DNA of 64,000 nucleotides from Bacteroidota bacterium (GTDB lineage Bacteria > Bacteroidota > Bacteroidia > Chitinophagales > Saprospiraceae). The stretch is taken from contig CAUJDW010000034.1 of the NCBI GenBank assembly GCA_963169455.1, positions 1-64,000 on the forward strand, given 5' to 3'. The notes beneath the pieces are model-generated. The model ran no database searches. It saw only the letters and a list, made by a program, of their open reading frames with translations, and had not been told where the DNA came from. Shown in pieces: positions 41,992 through 52,296 of the stretch (within the stretch, counting starts at the first letter, position 1; every line of letters begins with the position of its first letter). The position numbers were made by a program, and so were the translations under genes.

Positions 41992-43176
41992 TTATGCATT
42001 CCCCTGCCCCTCTTCTCCTTCATGGAAGTCCAGTTCCAGCGGCAGCTCCGCGAGGCCTGGCCAGGCTTCCGGCGGCAGGGCCGGCCAGAGCAGGGGCGGA
42101 GGCAGCGGCGCCTGGCTGTCTCTGCACACGTCCAGTTGCGGGCTTTTGAAGGAGGCATTGTACTCCGTGCCGTAGTCGCAGTAGATGGCCCTGAGTTCTG
42201 GCATGCGCAACAGCCAGGCCGGCAGCAGGGCGATGGGGTTGTTGCGCAGGTCGAGCACCCGCAGCCTGCGCATCCGGAATATTGCCTCGGGCGCTTCCCG
42301 GATGCCCTGCCCCGCCAGCCCGAGCACGAGCCCGGCTTCGGATTCATAAGCCAGGTTGGCCAGGATCAGGGCGATATCGTCGGGGTGCAGGCCGTCGAGC
42401 GCGAAGCCGATCTCGTTGCGCAGGGATACCATAAACCGCTTTTTTTCCGGGTGCCCGAGGTATTCCAGCCAGGACATGCGCAGCTTGTTGCGCCGCAGGT
42501 CGAGGCATTCCAGCCTGGGCAGGCTCAGCAGTTCCCCGGGAAAGCGGCTGAGGTTGTTGTACTGCAGGTCGAGGTAGCGCAGGCGGCGAAATGCCTGCAG
42601 GAAAACAGGCAGGCCGTGCAGTTGGTTGCGGGCGAGGCCCAGCGCTTCTACATCCTGAAAGCCGGCCAGTTCTTCAGGCAGCTGTTCCATGTTCAGATTC
42701 TGCAGGGCCAGGCTTTTTCCCCAGCTGTCCTGGAAAACCCTGCTTTCCAGCATCCGGTTTATGTCGGCCGGAGACCCTGACCGGAGTATTATTCCGCCGC
42801 AAAAGCCCTTGTGGCGATAGGTGTGGAATGCAAGAAACAGGCTGCCGATGCCGAATACCTGATGAAGCGCCTGAATGGCCCGGTGGCTTTCCGCTTCATC
42901 CGGTTCCTTGTCTTTCCCGAAATCCAGCAACCCCTGAAGGGCAGTGGAATAGTGGGGGGCTCCGGAAGACATGGCCTGGGCGAGCCCCTTCAGGCAGGTT
43001 CGAACGCGCGCACGCACCGGGGCCCTGCCAGTGAGCAGGTGCACGCCCAGCGTCGCCAGAAAGTCCTGCCTGGCCTGCCGGCTGTCCAGCAATTGCAGCG
43101 CCAGCAAGGCATTGCGCTCGCTGTCGCTGGCGAGCAGCCGGAGGATATTCGTGCAGGCGTTTCTCGATAAGGCCAT
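41992..43176 (-). CDS. Leucine-rich repeat protein
   Basis: The 394-residue cytoplasmic-looking protein has an N-terminal helical part with HEAT-like character (LLALQLLDSRQARQDFLATLG) and then at least five leucine-rich repeats, for example LGLARNQLHGLPVFLQAF, LDLQYNNLSRFPGELL and LDLRNNPIALLPAWLLRM. There is no signal peptide. The role is unknown; a protein-binding scaffold is likely. Confidence 0.85.
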   Translation of the reverse strand: MALSRNACTNILRLLASDSERNALLALQLLDSRQARQDFLATLGVHLLTGRAPVRARVRTCLKGLAQAMSSGAPHYSTALQGLLDFGKDKEPDEAESHRAIQALHQVFGIGSLFLAFHTYRHKGFCGGIILRSGSPADINRMLESRVFQDSWGKSLALQNLNMEQLPEELAGFQDVEALGLARNQLHGLPVFLQAFRRLRYLDLQYNNLSRFPGELLSLPRLECLDLRRNKLRMSWLEYLGHPEKKRFMVSLRNEIGFALDGLHPDDIALILANLAYESEAGLVLGLAGQGIREAPEAIFRMRRLRVLDLRNNPIALLPAWLLRMPELRAIYCDYGTEYNASFKSPQLDVCRDSQAPLPPPLLWPALPPEAWPGLAELPLELDFHEGEEGQGNA

Positions 43177-43529
43177 GGAAATTCGGATGCGGGCTGCAGG
43201 CCCGGCAAAACTCCTCTGAAATAGCTTTGGTTATGGTTTTACAGGCTATGCCCACCTAAAAATAAAGTTTTGCCGCCACATTTGCCGGAGGGCAAAAAAA
43301 TCAGCACAGGTGTTTTCTTTTTTCCGATATACTCTTATATTGAGAGGCTCAAAGGCGCTTCGCCTGATAAGGGGTTGTTTTTTCTCCGGCCCCTGCCTTC
43401 TCGTGCTGATGGAATTTTCGCGGGAAGTTTCTTTCCCGCCAGCTTTTGCCCCAAAATGCCCAATGTGAACAGAACCGGATTGACGCCACTACTTTAGCAA
43501 CCGATCGAAAAACCCGAGAATCCTGAGCT
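43177..43529. other. 353-bp divergent intergenic region
   Basis: It separates the LRR gene (minus) from the 164-residue hypothetical gene (plus). It contains a small GGCG-CTT-CGCC hairpin near 43349 and a TACTTTAG sequence near 43490, which only partly matches a -7 box. No gene is supported; the ORFs listed here lack family features. Confidence 0.5.
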
Positions 43530-44024
43530 ATGAATGCGACTATTGCCCATGTTAACAAAAGCATCTGGCCCCTTACCTTCGAACAATTGCACCGGGATTG
43601 CCAGGACTGGCTTTCGCTGGTCGGCTACTGGAAGTACGAAGTCCGCTTTCTGGAAAAATCAATGCGGCGCTTCCTTGGATACGCCCTAACCCGCCCGCAG
43701 GCCATCGAAATGCGTGACATGTTCAACAACCTGATGACTTCCATCAAGCCGGAAATCAGGGAAATTGAGGGCTGGGTTCGCTCCTTCCACCGCCACCTGG
43801 CCAAGGTGGCCAACCCCCACACCCATGAACGGGAACTGAAAAACAATACCGAACATCGCCGCATCTACCGGAAAATAGACAGCTTCCGAAAGCGCCTCGG
43901 GCAGCTCAAACGCCAGTTGTTCGCCCTGCTCACCCAGGTGTTGCGCGACGAAAAGAACGCCCGGGGATTCCACCGGGGTATATGGGCTTACCCAACCACC
44001 CAACGCCTGCGGCGCAGCGGTTGA
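43530..44024 (+). CDS. Hypothetical helical protein
   Basis: The 164-residue protein is basic and almost entirely helical. It has conserved-looking WLSLVGYWKYEVRFLEKSMRR, a PHTHERELKNN turn, and a final coiled-coil-like stretch (IYRKIDSFRKRLGQLKRQLFALL). No signal peptide or membrane helix is visible. It does not match a family I know. A terminator follows at 44053-44086, which supports a real monocistronic gene. Confidence 0.7.
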   Translation: MNATIAHVNKSIWPLTFEQLHRDCQDWLSLVGYWKYEVRFLEKSMRRFLGYALTRPQAIEMRDMFNNLMTSIKPEIREIEGWVRSFHRHLAKVANPHTHERELKNNTEHRRIYRKIDSFRKRLGQLKRQLFALLTQVLRDEKNARGFHRGIWAYPTTQRLRRSG

Positions 44025-44052
44025 GAAGAGACACTTGGAACACTTACCCCCC

Positions 44053-44086
44053 GGGGCGCTCCTTCGTTGGGGCGCCCTGTTTTTTT
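44053..44086 (+). terminator. Rho-independent terminator
   Basis: GGGCGC and GCGCCC arms (44054-44059 and 44072-44077) flank a loop of about 12 bases and are followed by TGTTTTTTT. It lies 30-60 bp after the stop of the 164-residue gene. Confidence 0.65.
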
Positions 44087-44441
44087 GCTGCAGCTGTAAT
44101 TCTAATGCAGGGTAAAGAGGCGCAGGTGGTTTCCGGTTCCTGGTTGCTCGTTTCCGGTTTCAGAGCCAAACTTCCGAAGTTTCGCCCATAGCAGCCATAT
44201 CCCGTCCTCTCCCGGCACCTTCGGGATCAGCCGGGTAAAAACAATATAACCATATCCCGTCCTCTCCCGGCACCTGCGGGATCAGCCGGGTAAAAACAAT
44301 ATAGCCATATCCCGTCCTCTCCCGATACCTTCGGGATCAGCCGGGTAAAAACAATATAGCCATATAACTCAGCCATTCAGTTTGCTTGCCCAGAGGCTCT
44401 TCTCGCCTCCCCCCTTGCCATATTGCCAACTGCCCCACTGA
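44087..44441. repeat. Intergenic region with 3 tandem 55-bp hairpin repeats
   Basis: Three copies of a 55-bp unit start at 44195, 44250 and 44305, with a few bases of a fourth at 44360. Each contains CCCGGC...GCCGGG arms around a GATCAG-containing loop and ends in AACAATATAGCCATAT-like sequence. A reverse-complement relative occurs near 55711-55757. No gene is supported. Confidence 0.9.
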
Positions 44442-45584
<1,143 letters not shown>

Positions 45585-45704
45585 TTAAAAAACTTTTCTA
45601 CCAAACCCCAAATTTGGCAGCCCCTTGTTATCGTGAAGGCTATTCCGGGCTCCTTTAACCTTCCAACCTTTAACCCGTCTGTTCATCCGGGCCCTAAGGC
45701 TCTG

Positions 45705-46877
45705 CTACTGCCTGGCCGCCGCCTCCGGAAGCCAGCTTCTGTAGTAGTCCCCGTCCTCGATGTTCATGGCGTGTTCCGTCAGTTTCAGGGGCCGGAAGGT
45801 ATCTACCATGACGGCCAGTTCGCGGGTTTCTTTGGCGCCGATGCTCTTTTCCACCGTGCCCGGGTGAGGCCCGTGGGGAATGCCGCCGGGATGAAGGGTG
45901 ATCATGCCCTGTTCGACGTGTTTCCGGCTCATGAAGTCGCCGTCCACGTAGTAGAGCACCTCGTCGCTGTCGATGTTGCTGTGGTTGTAGGGCGCCGGTA
46001 TGGCCTGCGGGTGGTAGTCGTACAGCCGGGGCACAAAGGAACAGATGACGAAATTGCGCGCCTCGAAGGTCTGGTGTACGGGCGGCGGCTGGTGCACCCG
46101 GCCCGTGATGGGCTCAAAATTGTGTATGGAAAAGGCGTAGGGGTAGAGGTAACCGTCCCATCCCACCAGGTCGAAGGGGTGGCTGAGGTAATAGTAGGGG
46201 TAAACCAGGCCCTGCTTTTTGATGTAGAAGAGGAACTCGCCCTGTTCGTCGTGGGTTTCCAGGTTCTGCGGCTTGCGGATGTCGCGTTCGCAAAAAGGAG
46301 CGTGTTCCTCCAGTTGCCCGAACTGGTTGCGGTAGCGCCTGGGCGTCACCACCGGGCTGAAGGATTCCACGATGAACAGCCTGTTGTCGGGCCCGTCGAA
46401 CTCCAGCTGGTAAATCGTTCCGCGCGGCACGACGACGTAATCGCCGTAGCCGAACTCCACCGCGCCGTACATCGTGCGCAGCCGGCCGCTTCCCTTGTGG
46501 ACGAAGATCACCTCATCAGCATCGGCATTTTTGAAAAAATAATCCGTCATGCTCCGGCGCGGCGCAGCCAGGATGATGGAGCAGTCGTCATTGACGAGCA
46601 CCGGTTTGCGGCTCTTCAGGTAGTCGTCTTCGGCTTCTATCTGAAAGCCCTTCAGGCTGCGGTGTTTGAGTTGTTTGTCGGACACCAGCTTCGGCTCGGC
46701 GGAGAAGGGCCCGTCCACCTGGACGATCTGGGTGGGCGGGTTGGCGTGGTAGAGCAGGGAGTAGAGGTTGCTGAAGCCCTCGGTGGAAAAGAGCTCCTCG
46801 TGGTAGAGCTCCCCGTTGGGCTTGCGGAATTGGGTGTGCCGCTTGGGCGGCACTTGTCCAAGGCTGTAGTAATGCAT
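45705..46877 (-). CDS. hmgA: Homogentisate 1,2-dioxygenase
   Basis: HmgA opens the homogentisate ring to give maleylacetoacetate. The 390-residue protein has the cupin-like features of the family: EVIFVHKGSGRL, VVVPRGTIYQLEF, and the metal-site segment HPGGIPHGPHPGTVE. It begins 10 bp after the marR-type gene, implying cotranscription and direct control. It is shorter at the N-terminus than mammalian enzymes but normal for the bacterial subgroup. Confidence 0.95.
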   Translation of the reverse strand: MHYYSLGQVPPKRHTQFRKPNGELYHEELFSTEGFSNLYSLLYHANPPTQIVQVDGPFSAEPKLVSDKQLKHRSLKGFQIEAEDDYLKSRKPVLVNDDCSIILAAPRRSMTDYFFKNADADEVIFVHKGSGRLRTMYGAVEFGYGDYVVVPRGTIYQLEFDGPDNRLFIVESFSPVVTPRRYRNQFGQLEEHAPFCERDIRKPQNLETHDEQGEFLFYIKKQGLVYPYYYLSHPFDLVGWDGYLYPYAFSIHNFEPITGRVHQPPPVHQTFEARNFVICSFVPRLYDYHPQAIPAPYNHSNIDSDEVLYYVDGDFMSRKHVEQGMITLHPGGIPHGPHPGTVEKSIGAKETRELAVMVDTFRPLKLTEHAMNIEDGDYYRSWLPEAAARQ

Positions 46878-46887
46878 GGGTTATTAT

Positions 46888-47367
46888 TTAGGGTAAACCT
46901 GCCGGGTTTACCGGGTTAAGGTTGTCGAAAACGGTGTTGAGGATGTCCGTCAGCCGGGCGATATCTTCGTCCGTCAGCCCCTGCCACGCCTGGCGGCGGG
47001 CGGTGCGGATGACGGGCATGACGGCCTCGGTTTTTTTCCGGCCCTCTTCCGTAAGCTGGATATTGAACCGCCGCCGGTCAACAGGGTCGGGAACTCTTCG
47101 GGCAAGCCCTTTCCGGCAAAGCAGGTCGATGATGCGGGTCACGGTCGGGGCGTCCTTAAAGGTGGCGCGCGCAATGTCCAGCTGGCTGAGCCCTTCCTGC
47201 TGCCCGAGCAACGGCAGGATGACCCACTGGTCGATGGTGATGCCGGCCTCCGCGGCGGCCAGCTGCTGCTGAAAAAACTGCTTCATCCGCTTGGCGGTGC
47301 GCTCCAGGATGAAGCCCGGGAGCTCCGATTGTCGGCCAGGTTTGCTTTTTGCGGCTAGTTCGGCCAT
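46888..47367 (-). CDS. MarR-family regulator of the homogentisate pathway
   Basis: The ATG at 47367 gives 159 residues. The track start at 47391 is a TTG that overlaps the proposed -7 box and is rejected. The winged helix is clear: ITIDQWVILPLLGQQEGLSQLDIARATFKDAPTVTRIIDLLCRKGLARRVPDPVDRRRFNIQLTEEG, with the D-x-R wing. It sits first in the marR-hmgA unit, so it probably represses the unit until a phenolic or homogentisate-like ligand binds. Confidence 0.9.
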   Translation of the reverse strand: MAELAAKSKPGRQSELPGFILERTAKRMKQFFQQQLAAAEAGITIDQWVILPLLGQQEGLSQLDIARATFKDAPTVTRIIDLLCRKGLARRVPDPVDRRRFNIQLTEEGRKKTEAVMPVIRTARRQAWQGLTDEDIARLTDILNTVFDNLNPVNPAGLP

Positions 47368-47388
47368 GCCTTTGTTTTTTTGTTGCCA

Positions 47389-47420
47389 CAAAAATAGTTA
47401 GTATAGCAATCATTTGCAAA
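47389..47420 (-). promoter_or_regulatory. Promoter of the marR-hmgA unit
   Basis: On the minus strand TTTG (47417-47420) is followed after 20 bases by TATTTTTG (47389-47396), which matches the Bacteroidota sigma-A consensus TTTG-N19/20-TAnnTTTG. The ATG lies 22 bases further, a suitable distance. Confidence 0.6.
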
Positions 47421-47463
47421 TGCCGGAGGGAACAGCGCGAATGCTCCGCTCCGGAAAGGCCCA

Positions 47464-48192
47464 TCACTGCCTCATCATACCAACAATGCCGAAGTAGGAG
47501 CCCGGCTCCAGTTCAGAATGCTCAATCAGCTCGAATGCTACATCAAAACCCGCTTTTTCCAGCAATTCCTTCCATGTCTTTTTGGAGAAAACCCCCACCT
47601 CGGCCTTGTCATGCACGCATATCGTTTCTCTGCCTTTTTCTTTTACCAGATAGGCGTATTCCGTTTCGACAATATTGTCATCGGGATCGCTGTCATAAGT
47701 CCATTCCAGATACCGGATACTTCTGGATGCATCATCATGCCCGCCATGATCTGTCTGAGGGGCAAAAGTTTCTTTGAAGAAATCCGGCGCGATAAACAAA
47801 ATGCCGTCCGGTTTTAAATGGCTTCTGGCTACCTGAAACACCTTTTCCAGGTCCTTTTCGGTTGTCAGGTACATGATCGCATCCTGGATAAAAACCAGGT
47901 CAAAAGCTTCTTTCAGTGCCAAATCCCTCATGTCGCCCACAAAATGCGGGCATTCCGGGTTGAGTTTCCGGCTCATGCGAACCATCTCCGGCGAAATGTC
48001 CGTCAGGGTGAAATGGCATTTGTGCTTCAGGTGAAAGGCGTTGTTCCCGCCGCCGCTCCCCAGCTCAAGGGCGCGTTTACAACCCTTTTTGTATTTTGAA
48101 ATGATCTGCCAGTAAAGCTCCGCTTCTTCCGCATAATCTTCGGGAGCGGAAAACAGAGGCCACCAATGGGCTAATTCGTTATAGAGTTTCAT
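47464..48192 (-). CDS. SAM-dependent methyltransferase
   Basis: The ATG at 48192 gives 242 residues starting MKLYNELAHWWPLFSAPEDY; the longer ORF runs through the upstream patatin gene in another frame. The Rossmann-like class I fold shows motif I ALELGSGGGNNAF, an acidic end of strand 2 in FTLTDISPEMV, and GDMRDL followed by FDLVFIQDAIMYL. The substrate is unknown. Its start overlaps the patatin stop by 4 bp, so translation is coupled. Confidence 0.9.
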   Translation of the reverse strand: MKLYNELAHWWPLFSAPEDYAEEAELYWQIISKYKKGCKRALELGSGGGNNAFHLKHKCHFTLTDISPEMVRMSRKLNPECPHFVGDMRDLALKEAFDLVFIQDAIMYLTTEKDLEKVFQVARSHLKPDGILFIAPDFFKETFAPQTDHGGHDDASRSIRYLEWTYDSDPDDNIVETEYAYLVKEKGRETICVHDKAEVGVFSKKTWKELLEKAGFDVAFELIEHSELEPGSYFGIVGMMRQ

Positions 48193-49637
48193 TTTGGAAC
48201 AGTTTTTTGTTTGTCGCCATTTAAATGTTGCATCGCTTTTCTGAGTTCTTCCTCCTGCATCTGCACGATCAGTTGCCCGCTGAGCAGCAGCAGTTCCTGC
48301 TCGTTGGGAGTGATGGTGTATTTGGTGCCGATGTGGGTGAGGAGTTCGTATAGGATCTGCCGGTCGGCCTCGCTCAGCGGGCTCTTTTGCGCCAGTAGTT
48401 TGATGAGGCGTTCCTGTTCCGGTTTCAGTTCGATCGATTCGGGAGGCAGTGCGGTGTTGTCGTGCAGCAGGATGTTGAAGCTGAAAAAGACAGGGGTGAT
48501 GCCGTATTGGCGGCATACGGCGCGGATGTCGTTCACCAGGGTGGCGCGGCGGGCGTCGAGCCCGCTGGAGGGCAAACGGGACAGCACGCCGAGGGAAAAG
48601 AGGGCAGCCTCCCTTTTGGAAAAGGTGAAACGGTTGCCGGCAGCATCGGCATCCACCACCAGCAGCACTTTGGAGCGCCGGCTGTCTTCCTGTTTGAGGA
48701 TTTCCAGGGCCGTGTAATAGCCAATGTTTTCTGTCATGGCGCCGTCGATCAGGTGGAGGAAGGGCCTTTCGGGGCTGTACCTGCTGCGCAGGGTGGTGTT
48801 GGAGATCAGCACGGGAAAACTGCCGCTGGCTTTGATGCCCACCGCCAGAGGTATGGTAAAGGGGTCGAGGCTATCCCGTTTTACGGCCCGGAGGCGGTGG
48901 GTGTAGCCGTTGATGTGGTAGCGCTCCAGAATGTCCGGGGTGAACGGGAAAATCGTCATGGTATTCACCGTCGAGCTGTTGGTGATGAACATGGGGAAGG
49001 ACACCGGGCCGGTGCTGCCGGCAGGGACGAAGAAGTCCCGCAGTATGAGGCTTCGGGTGCGCGAGCCGTCCCTTTTCCGGCGCCTGCCGAAGCCAAGCAC
49101 CTGTTCGTCGATGGCCCGCTCCAGGGCGTCGCCGTCATCGGCATAGGAAAACCAGAGGCGGGGGTCGAAGTTCGCCCTCAGCAACACGCCGGTGTAGGAG
49201 CGTGCCAGGCCGTCGCGGATTTGCCGGGGCAGGTAGTCGCTCAGCCGGAAGGGCTCCGGGCGCTGAAAATACTGATGCTCGTATAATGCTGCGGCATAGG
49301 CTCCGCCGGCGAAGCCGCCGCCGGATACGGTGGAGATGTAGTCCACCTGCCCGAGCATGTCCTCGCCTCCGTCGAGCTGGAGTTGCTCCAGCCCCAGCAA
49401 AACCCCCATCCCGAAATTGGCCGCCCGCGAGCCGCCGCCGGAGATGGCCAGGGCAACGGCCAGGGTGGAGTCCTGCCCGGGCCTGCCCTGAACGCTCTTG
49501 TAATAGTCCAGGCGCACCGTAGGTACGGGCTCACCGTCTTTCAGGAACTGGCTTCGGTCGGGGTAAATGTTTCTGGAACAACTGCCGAAAAGCAGCAAGC
49601 TGGCCGGCAAAAAAAATAACAGGGTTCGATTGGGCAT
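48189..49637 (-). CDS. Patatin-like phospholipase, predicted lipoprotein
   Basis: The ATG at 49637 opens a lipoprotein signal (MPNRTLLFFLPASLLLFGSC, lipobox LLFGSC), giving 482 residues. Patatin features are the glycine-rich oxyanion segment ALAISGGGSRAANFG, a nucleophile elbow STVSGGGFAGG, and the Asp motif LIDGAMTENIG. The elbow reads V-S-G-G where G-x-S-x-G is usual. The lipidation site suggests anchoring at the envelope, where it would hydrolyse phospholipid acyl chains. A methyltransferase gene overlaps its stop. Confidence 0.85.
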   Translation of the reverse strand: MPNRTLLFFLPASLLLFGSCSRNIYPDRSQFLKDGEPVPTVRLDYYKSVQGRPGQDSTLAVALAISGGGSRAANFGMGVLLGLEQLQLDGGEDMLGQVDYISTVSGGGFAGGAYAAALYEHQYFQRPEPFRLSDYLPRQIRDGLARSYTGVLLRANFDPRLWFSYADDGDALERAIDEQVLGFGRRRKRDGSRTRSLILRDFFVPAGSTGPVSFPMFITNSSTVNTMTIFPFTPDILERYHINGYTHRLRAVKRDSLDPFTIPLAVGIKASGSFPVLISNTTLRSRYSPERPFLHLIDGAMTENIGYYTALEILKQEDSRRSKVLLVVDADAAGNRFTFSKREAALFSLGVLSRLPSSGLDARRATLVNDIRAVCRQYGITPVFFSFNILLHDNTALPPESIELKPEQERLIKLLAQKSPLSEADRQILYELLTHIGTKYTITPNEQELLLLSGQLIVQMQEEELRKAMQHLNGDKQKTVPK

Positions 49638-49677
49638 GATATTCTGGATTTTCAAACCGTTGACTGCTGAAAGCCAT

Positions 49678-49685
49678 TATATTTG
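49678..49685 (+). promoter_or_regulatory. -7 box upstream of uvrC
   Basis: TATATTTG matches TAnnTTTG and is 43 bp before the uvrC ATG. The -33 element is not clear. Confidence 0.45.
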
Positions 49686-49727
49686 TTATGAATACAAAAG
49701 ATAGAAATTAGCCGGGTTTTTCCATAC

Positions 49728-51545
49728 ATGACCACCGACGATTTTAAAACCATTTCCGACACCATTCCCAGGCAACCGGGGGTGTACCGCTTCCTGGACA
49801 AGGAGGGAGCCATCCTCTATGTGGGCAAAGCCAAGGACCTGCGAAGCCGCGTTTCATCCTATTTCGGCGACCGCCGCGACCGCGCGCACAAGACCCGCGT
49901 CATGGTCAAAAATGCGCACCGCCTGGAGTTCACCATCGTGGAAACCGAGGCCGACGCCCTGCTGCTGGAAAACACCCTGATCAAAAAATACCAGCCGCGC
50001 TACAACGTCATGTTGCGCGACGACAAGAGCTATTCCTACATCTGCATCAAAAACGAGCGCTTCCCCCGCGTTTTCATCACCCGAAGGGTGGAGAAAGACG
50101 GCTCCACATACTTCGGCCCCTACACCTCCAAGGCGCGCATCAAGGTCATCCTGGAGCTCATCAAACGCCTTTTTCCCCTGCGCACCTGCCACTTCAACCT
50201 GAGCAGGGAAAACATCGAGGCGGGCAAAGTGCGGGCCTGCCTGGAGTACCACATCAAAAACTGCATGGCCCCCTGCGAAGGGCTGGAAAGCGAAGAAGAA
50301 TACAACGGCAAGATCAACCAGGTGAAAAACATCCTGAAGGGCAACTTCGGCGCGGTGAAAAGCCACTTCAAAGGCGTGATGGAAAAATACGCCGAAAACC
50401 TGGAATTCGAAAAAGCCCATGCCATCAAGGAGAAGCTCAGCGCTTTTGAAGACTACCAGGCCAAATCGACCGTCGTGAGCAACACCATCCGCGATGTGGA
50501 TGTGTTTTCCATCGCATCCGATGAGAAGGAGGCCTATATCAACTACATCAAGGTAGTCAACGGCGCCATTATCCATACCCACACCCAGGAACTGGTCAAA
50601 AACCTGGACGACGACGATGAGAAAGGGCTGCTCGAATACGCCATCCCCATCATCCGGGAGCGGTTCAACAGCATAGCCACCGAGGTCATCCTGCCCTACA
50701 GCGTCCAGCTCGAGGAAGGGCTGCAGGCCGTGGCGCCCAGAATCGGCGACAAGCGCAAACTGCTGGAACTGTCGGAGAAAAACGCAAAATACTATCTGCT
50801 GCAGAAACAGAAGGAACGCGCCAGCCAGGCGCGCAGGCAGACTTCCGCCGAACGCATCCTGCGCACCCTGCAGAAGGACCTGCAGATGAGCGAGCTGCCC
50901 CTCCACCTCGAGTGTTTTGACAATTCCAACATCCATGGCGCGCATCCCGTAGCTTCCTGTGTGGTGTTCAAAAACGCGAAACCCAGCAAAAAGGACTACC
51001 GCCACTTCAACATCAAAACCGTGGAGGGCCCCAACGACTTCGCCTCCATGGAGGAAGTCGTTTTCCGCCGCTACCGCCGCCTGCTCGACGAGGGCGAAAG
51101 CCTGCCCCAACTCATCATCATCGACGGCGGCAAAGGCCAGCTCGGCGCCGCCGTGGCCAGCCTGAAAAACCTGGGCATCCTGGACAAGGTAACCGTCATC
51201 GGCATCGCCAAACGCCTGGAGGAGATATTCTTCCCCGGCGATTCCATCCCGCTGTACATCGACAAAAAATCCGAATCCCTCAAACTCATCCAGCAGGCGC
51301 GCAACGAGGCCCACCGCTTTGCCATTACCTTCCACCGCACCAAGCGCTCGCAACACTTTACTTCCACTGAGCTGACCAAGGTTCCCGGCATCGGGGAAAA
51401 AACAGCCCAGAAGTTGCTCAGCCATTTCGGCTCGGTGAAGCGCCTGCGCAACGCCTCGGCTGCAGAAATCGCGGAAGTGAGCAGCCTGAAGGCCGCGGAG
51501 AAGGTGAAGGCGTATTTTAAGGAGGCGGGCGAAGAAGAGGAGTAG
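49728..51545 (+). CDS. uvrC: Excinuclease ABC subunit C
   Basis: UvrC makes both incisions in nucleotide excision repair. The 605-residue protein has the GIY-YIG domain at the start (PGVYRFLDKEGAILYVGKAKDLRSRV), a UVR motif near residues 200-240, the RNase H-like C-terminal nuclease (LECFDNSNIHGAHPVAS, IDGGKGQLGAA), and terminal helix-hairpin-helix motifs (VPGIGEKTAQKLLSHFG). Length is normal. Confidence 0.98.
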   Translation: MTTDDFKTISDTIPRQPGVYRFLDKEGAILYVGKAKDLRSRVSSYFGDRRDRAHKTRVMVKNAHRLEFTIVETEADALLLENTLIKKYQPRYNVMLRDDKSYSYICIKNERFPRVFITRRVEKDGSTYFGPYTSKARIKVILELIKRLFPLRTCHFNLSRENIEAGKVRACLEYHIKNCMAPCEGLESEEEYNGKINQVKNILKGNFGAVKSHFKGVMEKYAENLEFEKAHAIKEKLSAFEDYQAKSTVVSNTIRDVDVFSIASDEKEAYINYIKVVNGAIIHTHTQELVKNLDDDDEKGLLEYAIPIIRERFNSIATEVILPYSVQLEEGLQAVAPRIGDKRKLLELSEKNAKYYLLQKQKERASQARRQTSAERILRTLQKDLQMSELPLHLECFDNSNIHGAHPVASCVVFKNAKPSKKDYRHFNIKTVEGPNDFASMEEVVFRRYRRLLDEGESLPQLIIIDGGKGQLGAAVASLKNLGILDKVTVIGIAKRLEEIFFPGDSIPLYIDKKSESLKLIQQARNEAHRFAITFHRTKRSQHFTSTELTKVPGIGEKTAQKLLSHFGSVKRLRNASAAEIAEVSSLKAAEKVKAYFKEAGEEEE

Positions 51546-51732
51546 GGAAAGAAGTGTTGGGAGGTACGCCCGGGGGGAACTGAAGAAAAAAGGTTTCACA
51601 CCGTTTTTTCAAATTGGTTAAGAGGGCTGAGCCCCGTTAAGAAAAAAATCGCCTTCCAGGGTGATACTTTTCCCCGCTGCTGCACTATAAACAATACAAG
51701 GTGTTAATTAACCCCCTGAAAATTACCATGCA

Positions 51733-52296
51733 ATGGATATTACCACTATCGATATAGGCCATCGGCTTCGCACCAAGCGGGAAGCCGCCTTCGAGCAGCT
51801 CTACACGGCCTGCTTCCCCCGGGCCGCCCGGCTCGTCAAAGCGCTGGGCGGCGATTACGACGACGCCAGGGACGTCTTTCAGGACGCCCTCATCATTCTT
51901 TACGAAAAAGCCGTGGAAGGGAAGCTCGATATTCACGGCGCTCCCTCCGCTTACCTGCTGGGCATCGTCAAACACCTGTGGGTGCGGCAGCGGGGGCGCG
52001 GCGCCCACCTGTTGCATTTCAGCGAGTTGGAACGGGCAATAGAAATCCCCGGCGATTTCTACGAAGAAACGGAAAAGCCCCGCCTGCGCCTCTTCCGCTT
52101 CCTGGCCGCCGCCGGGCGCCGCTGCATGGACATCCTGCAGGCCTTCTACTACCAGCGCCTGCCGATGGAGGAGATCGCCGGGGAGTTCGGCTTTTCCAGC
52201 GTCCGCTCGGCTACGGTGCAGAAACACAAGTGCCTGGAAAAGGTGCGCAAACAGGTAAAAGAAAAATCGCTGCATTATGAAGAAGTGGTGGAGTAA
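51733..52296 (+). CDS. ECF-type RNA polymerase sigma factor
   Basis: The 187-residue protein has sigma region 2 (FEQLYTACFPRAARLVKALGG, then ARDVFQDALIILYEKA) and region 4 (LPMEEIAGEFGFSSVRSATVQKHKCLEKVRKQ). It lacks regions 1 and 3, as ECF sigmas do. The next gene overlaps its 3' end by 20 bp. A membrane anti-sigma is not present nearby; the overlapping 92-residue gene is the best candidate partner. Confidence 0.9.
   Translation: MDITTIDIGHRLRTKREAAFEQLYTACFPRAARLVKALGGDYDDARDVFQDALIILYEKAVEGKLDIHGAPSAYLLGIVKHLWVRQRGRGAHLLHFSELERAIEIPGDFYEETEKPRLRLFRFLAAAGRRCMDILQAFYYQRLPMEEIAGEFGFSSVRSATVQKHKCLEKVRKQVKEKSLHYEEVVE

Noticed and set aside
41686-42780. 364-residue plus-strand ORF over the LRR gene
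   Set aside because: Shadow of the LRR protein, which has regular repeats on the minus strand.
47464-48516. 350-residue ORF with long HH/RT-rich N-terminus
   Set aside because: The first 108 residues overlap the patatin gene in another frame; the methyltransferase starts at the ATG at 48192.
49854-51599. 581-residue minus-strand ORF
   Set aside because: Shadow of uvrC, which carries all family motifs on the plus strand.
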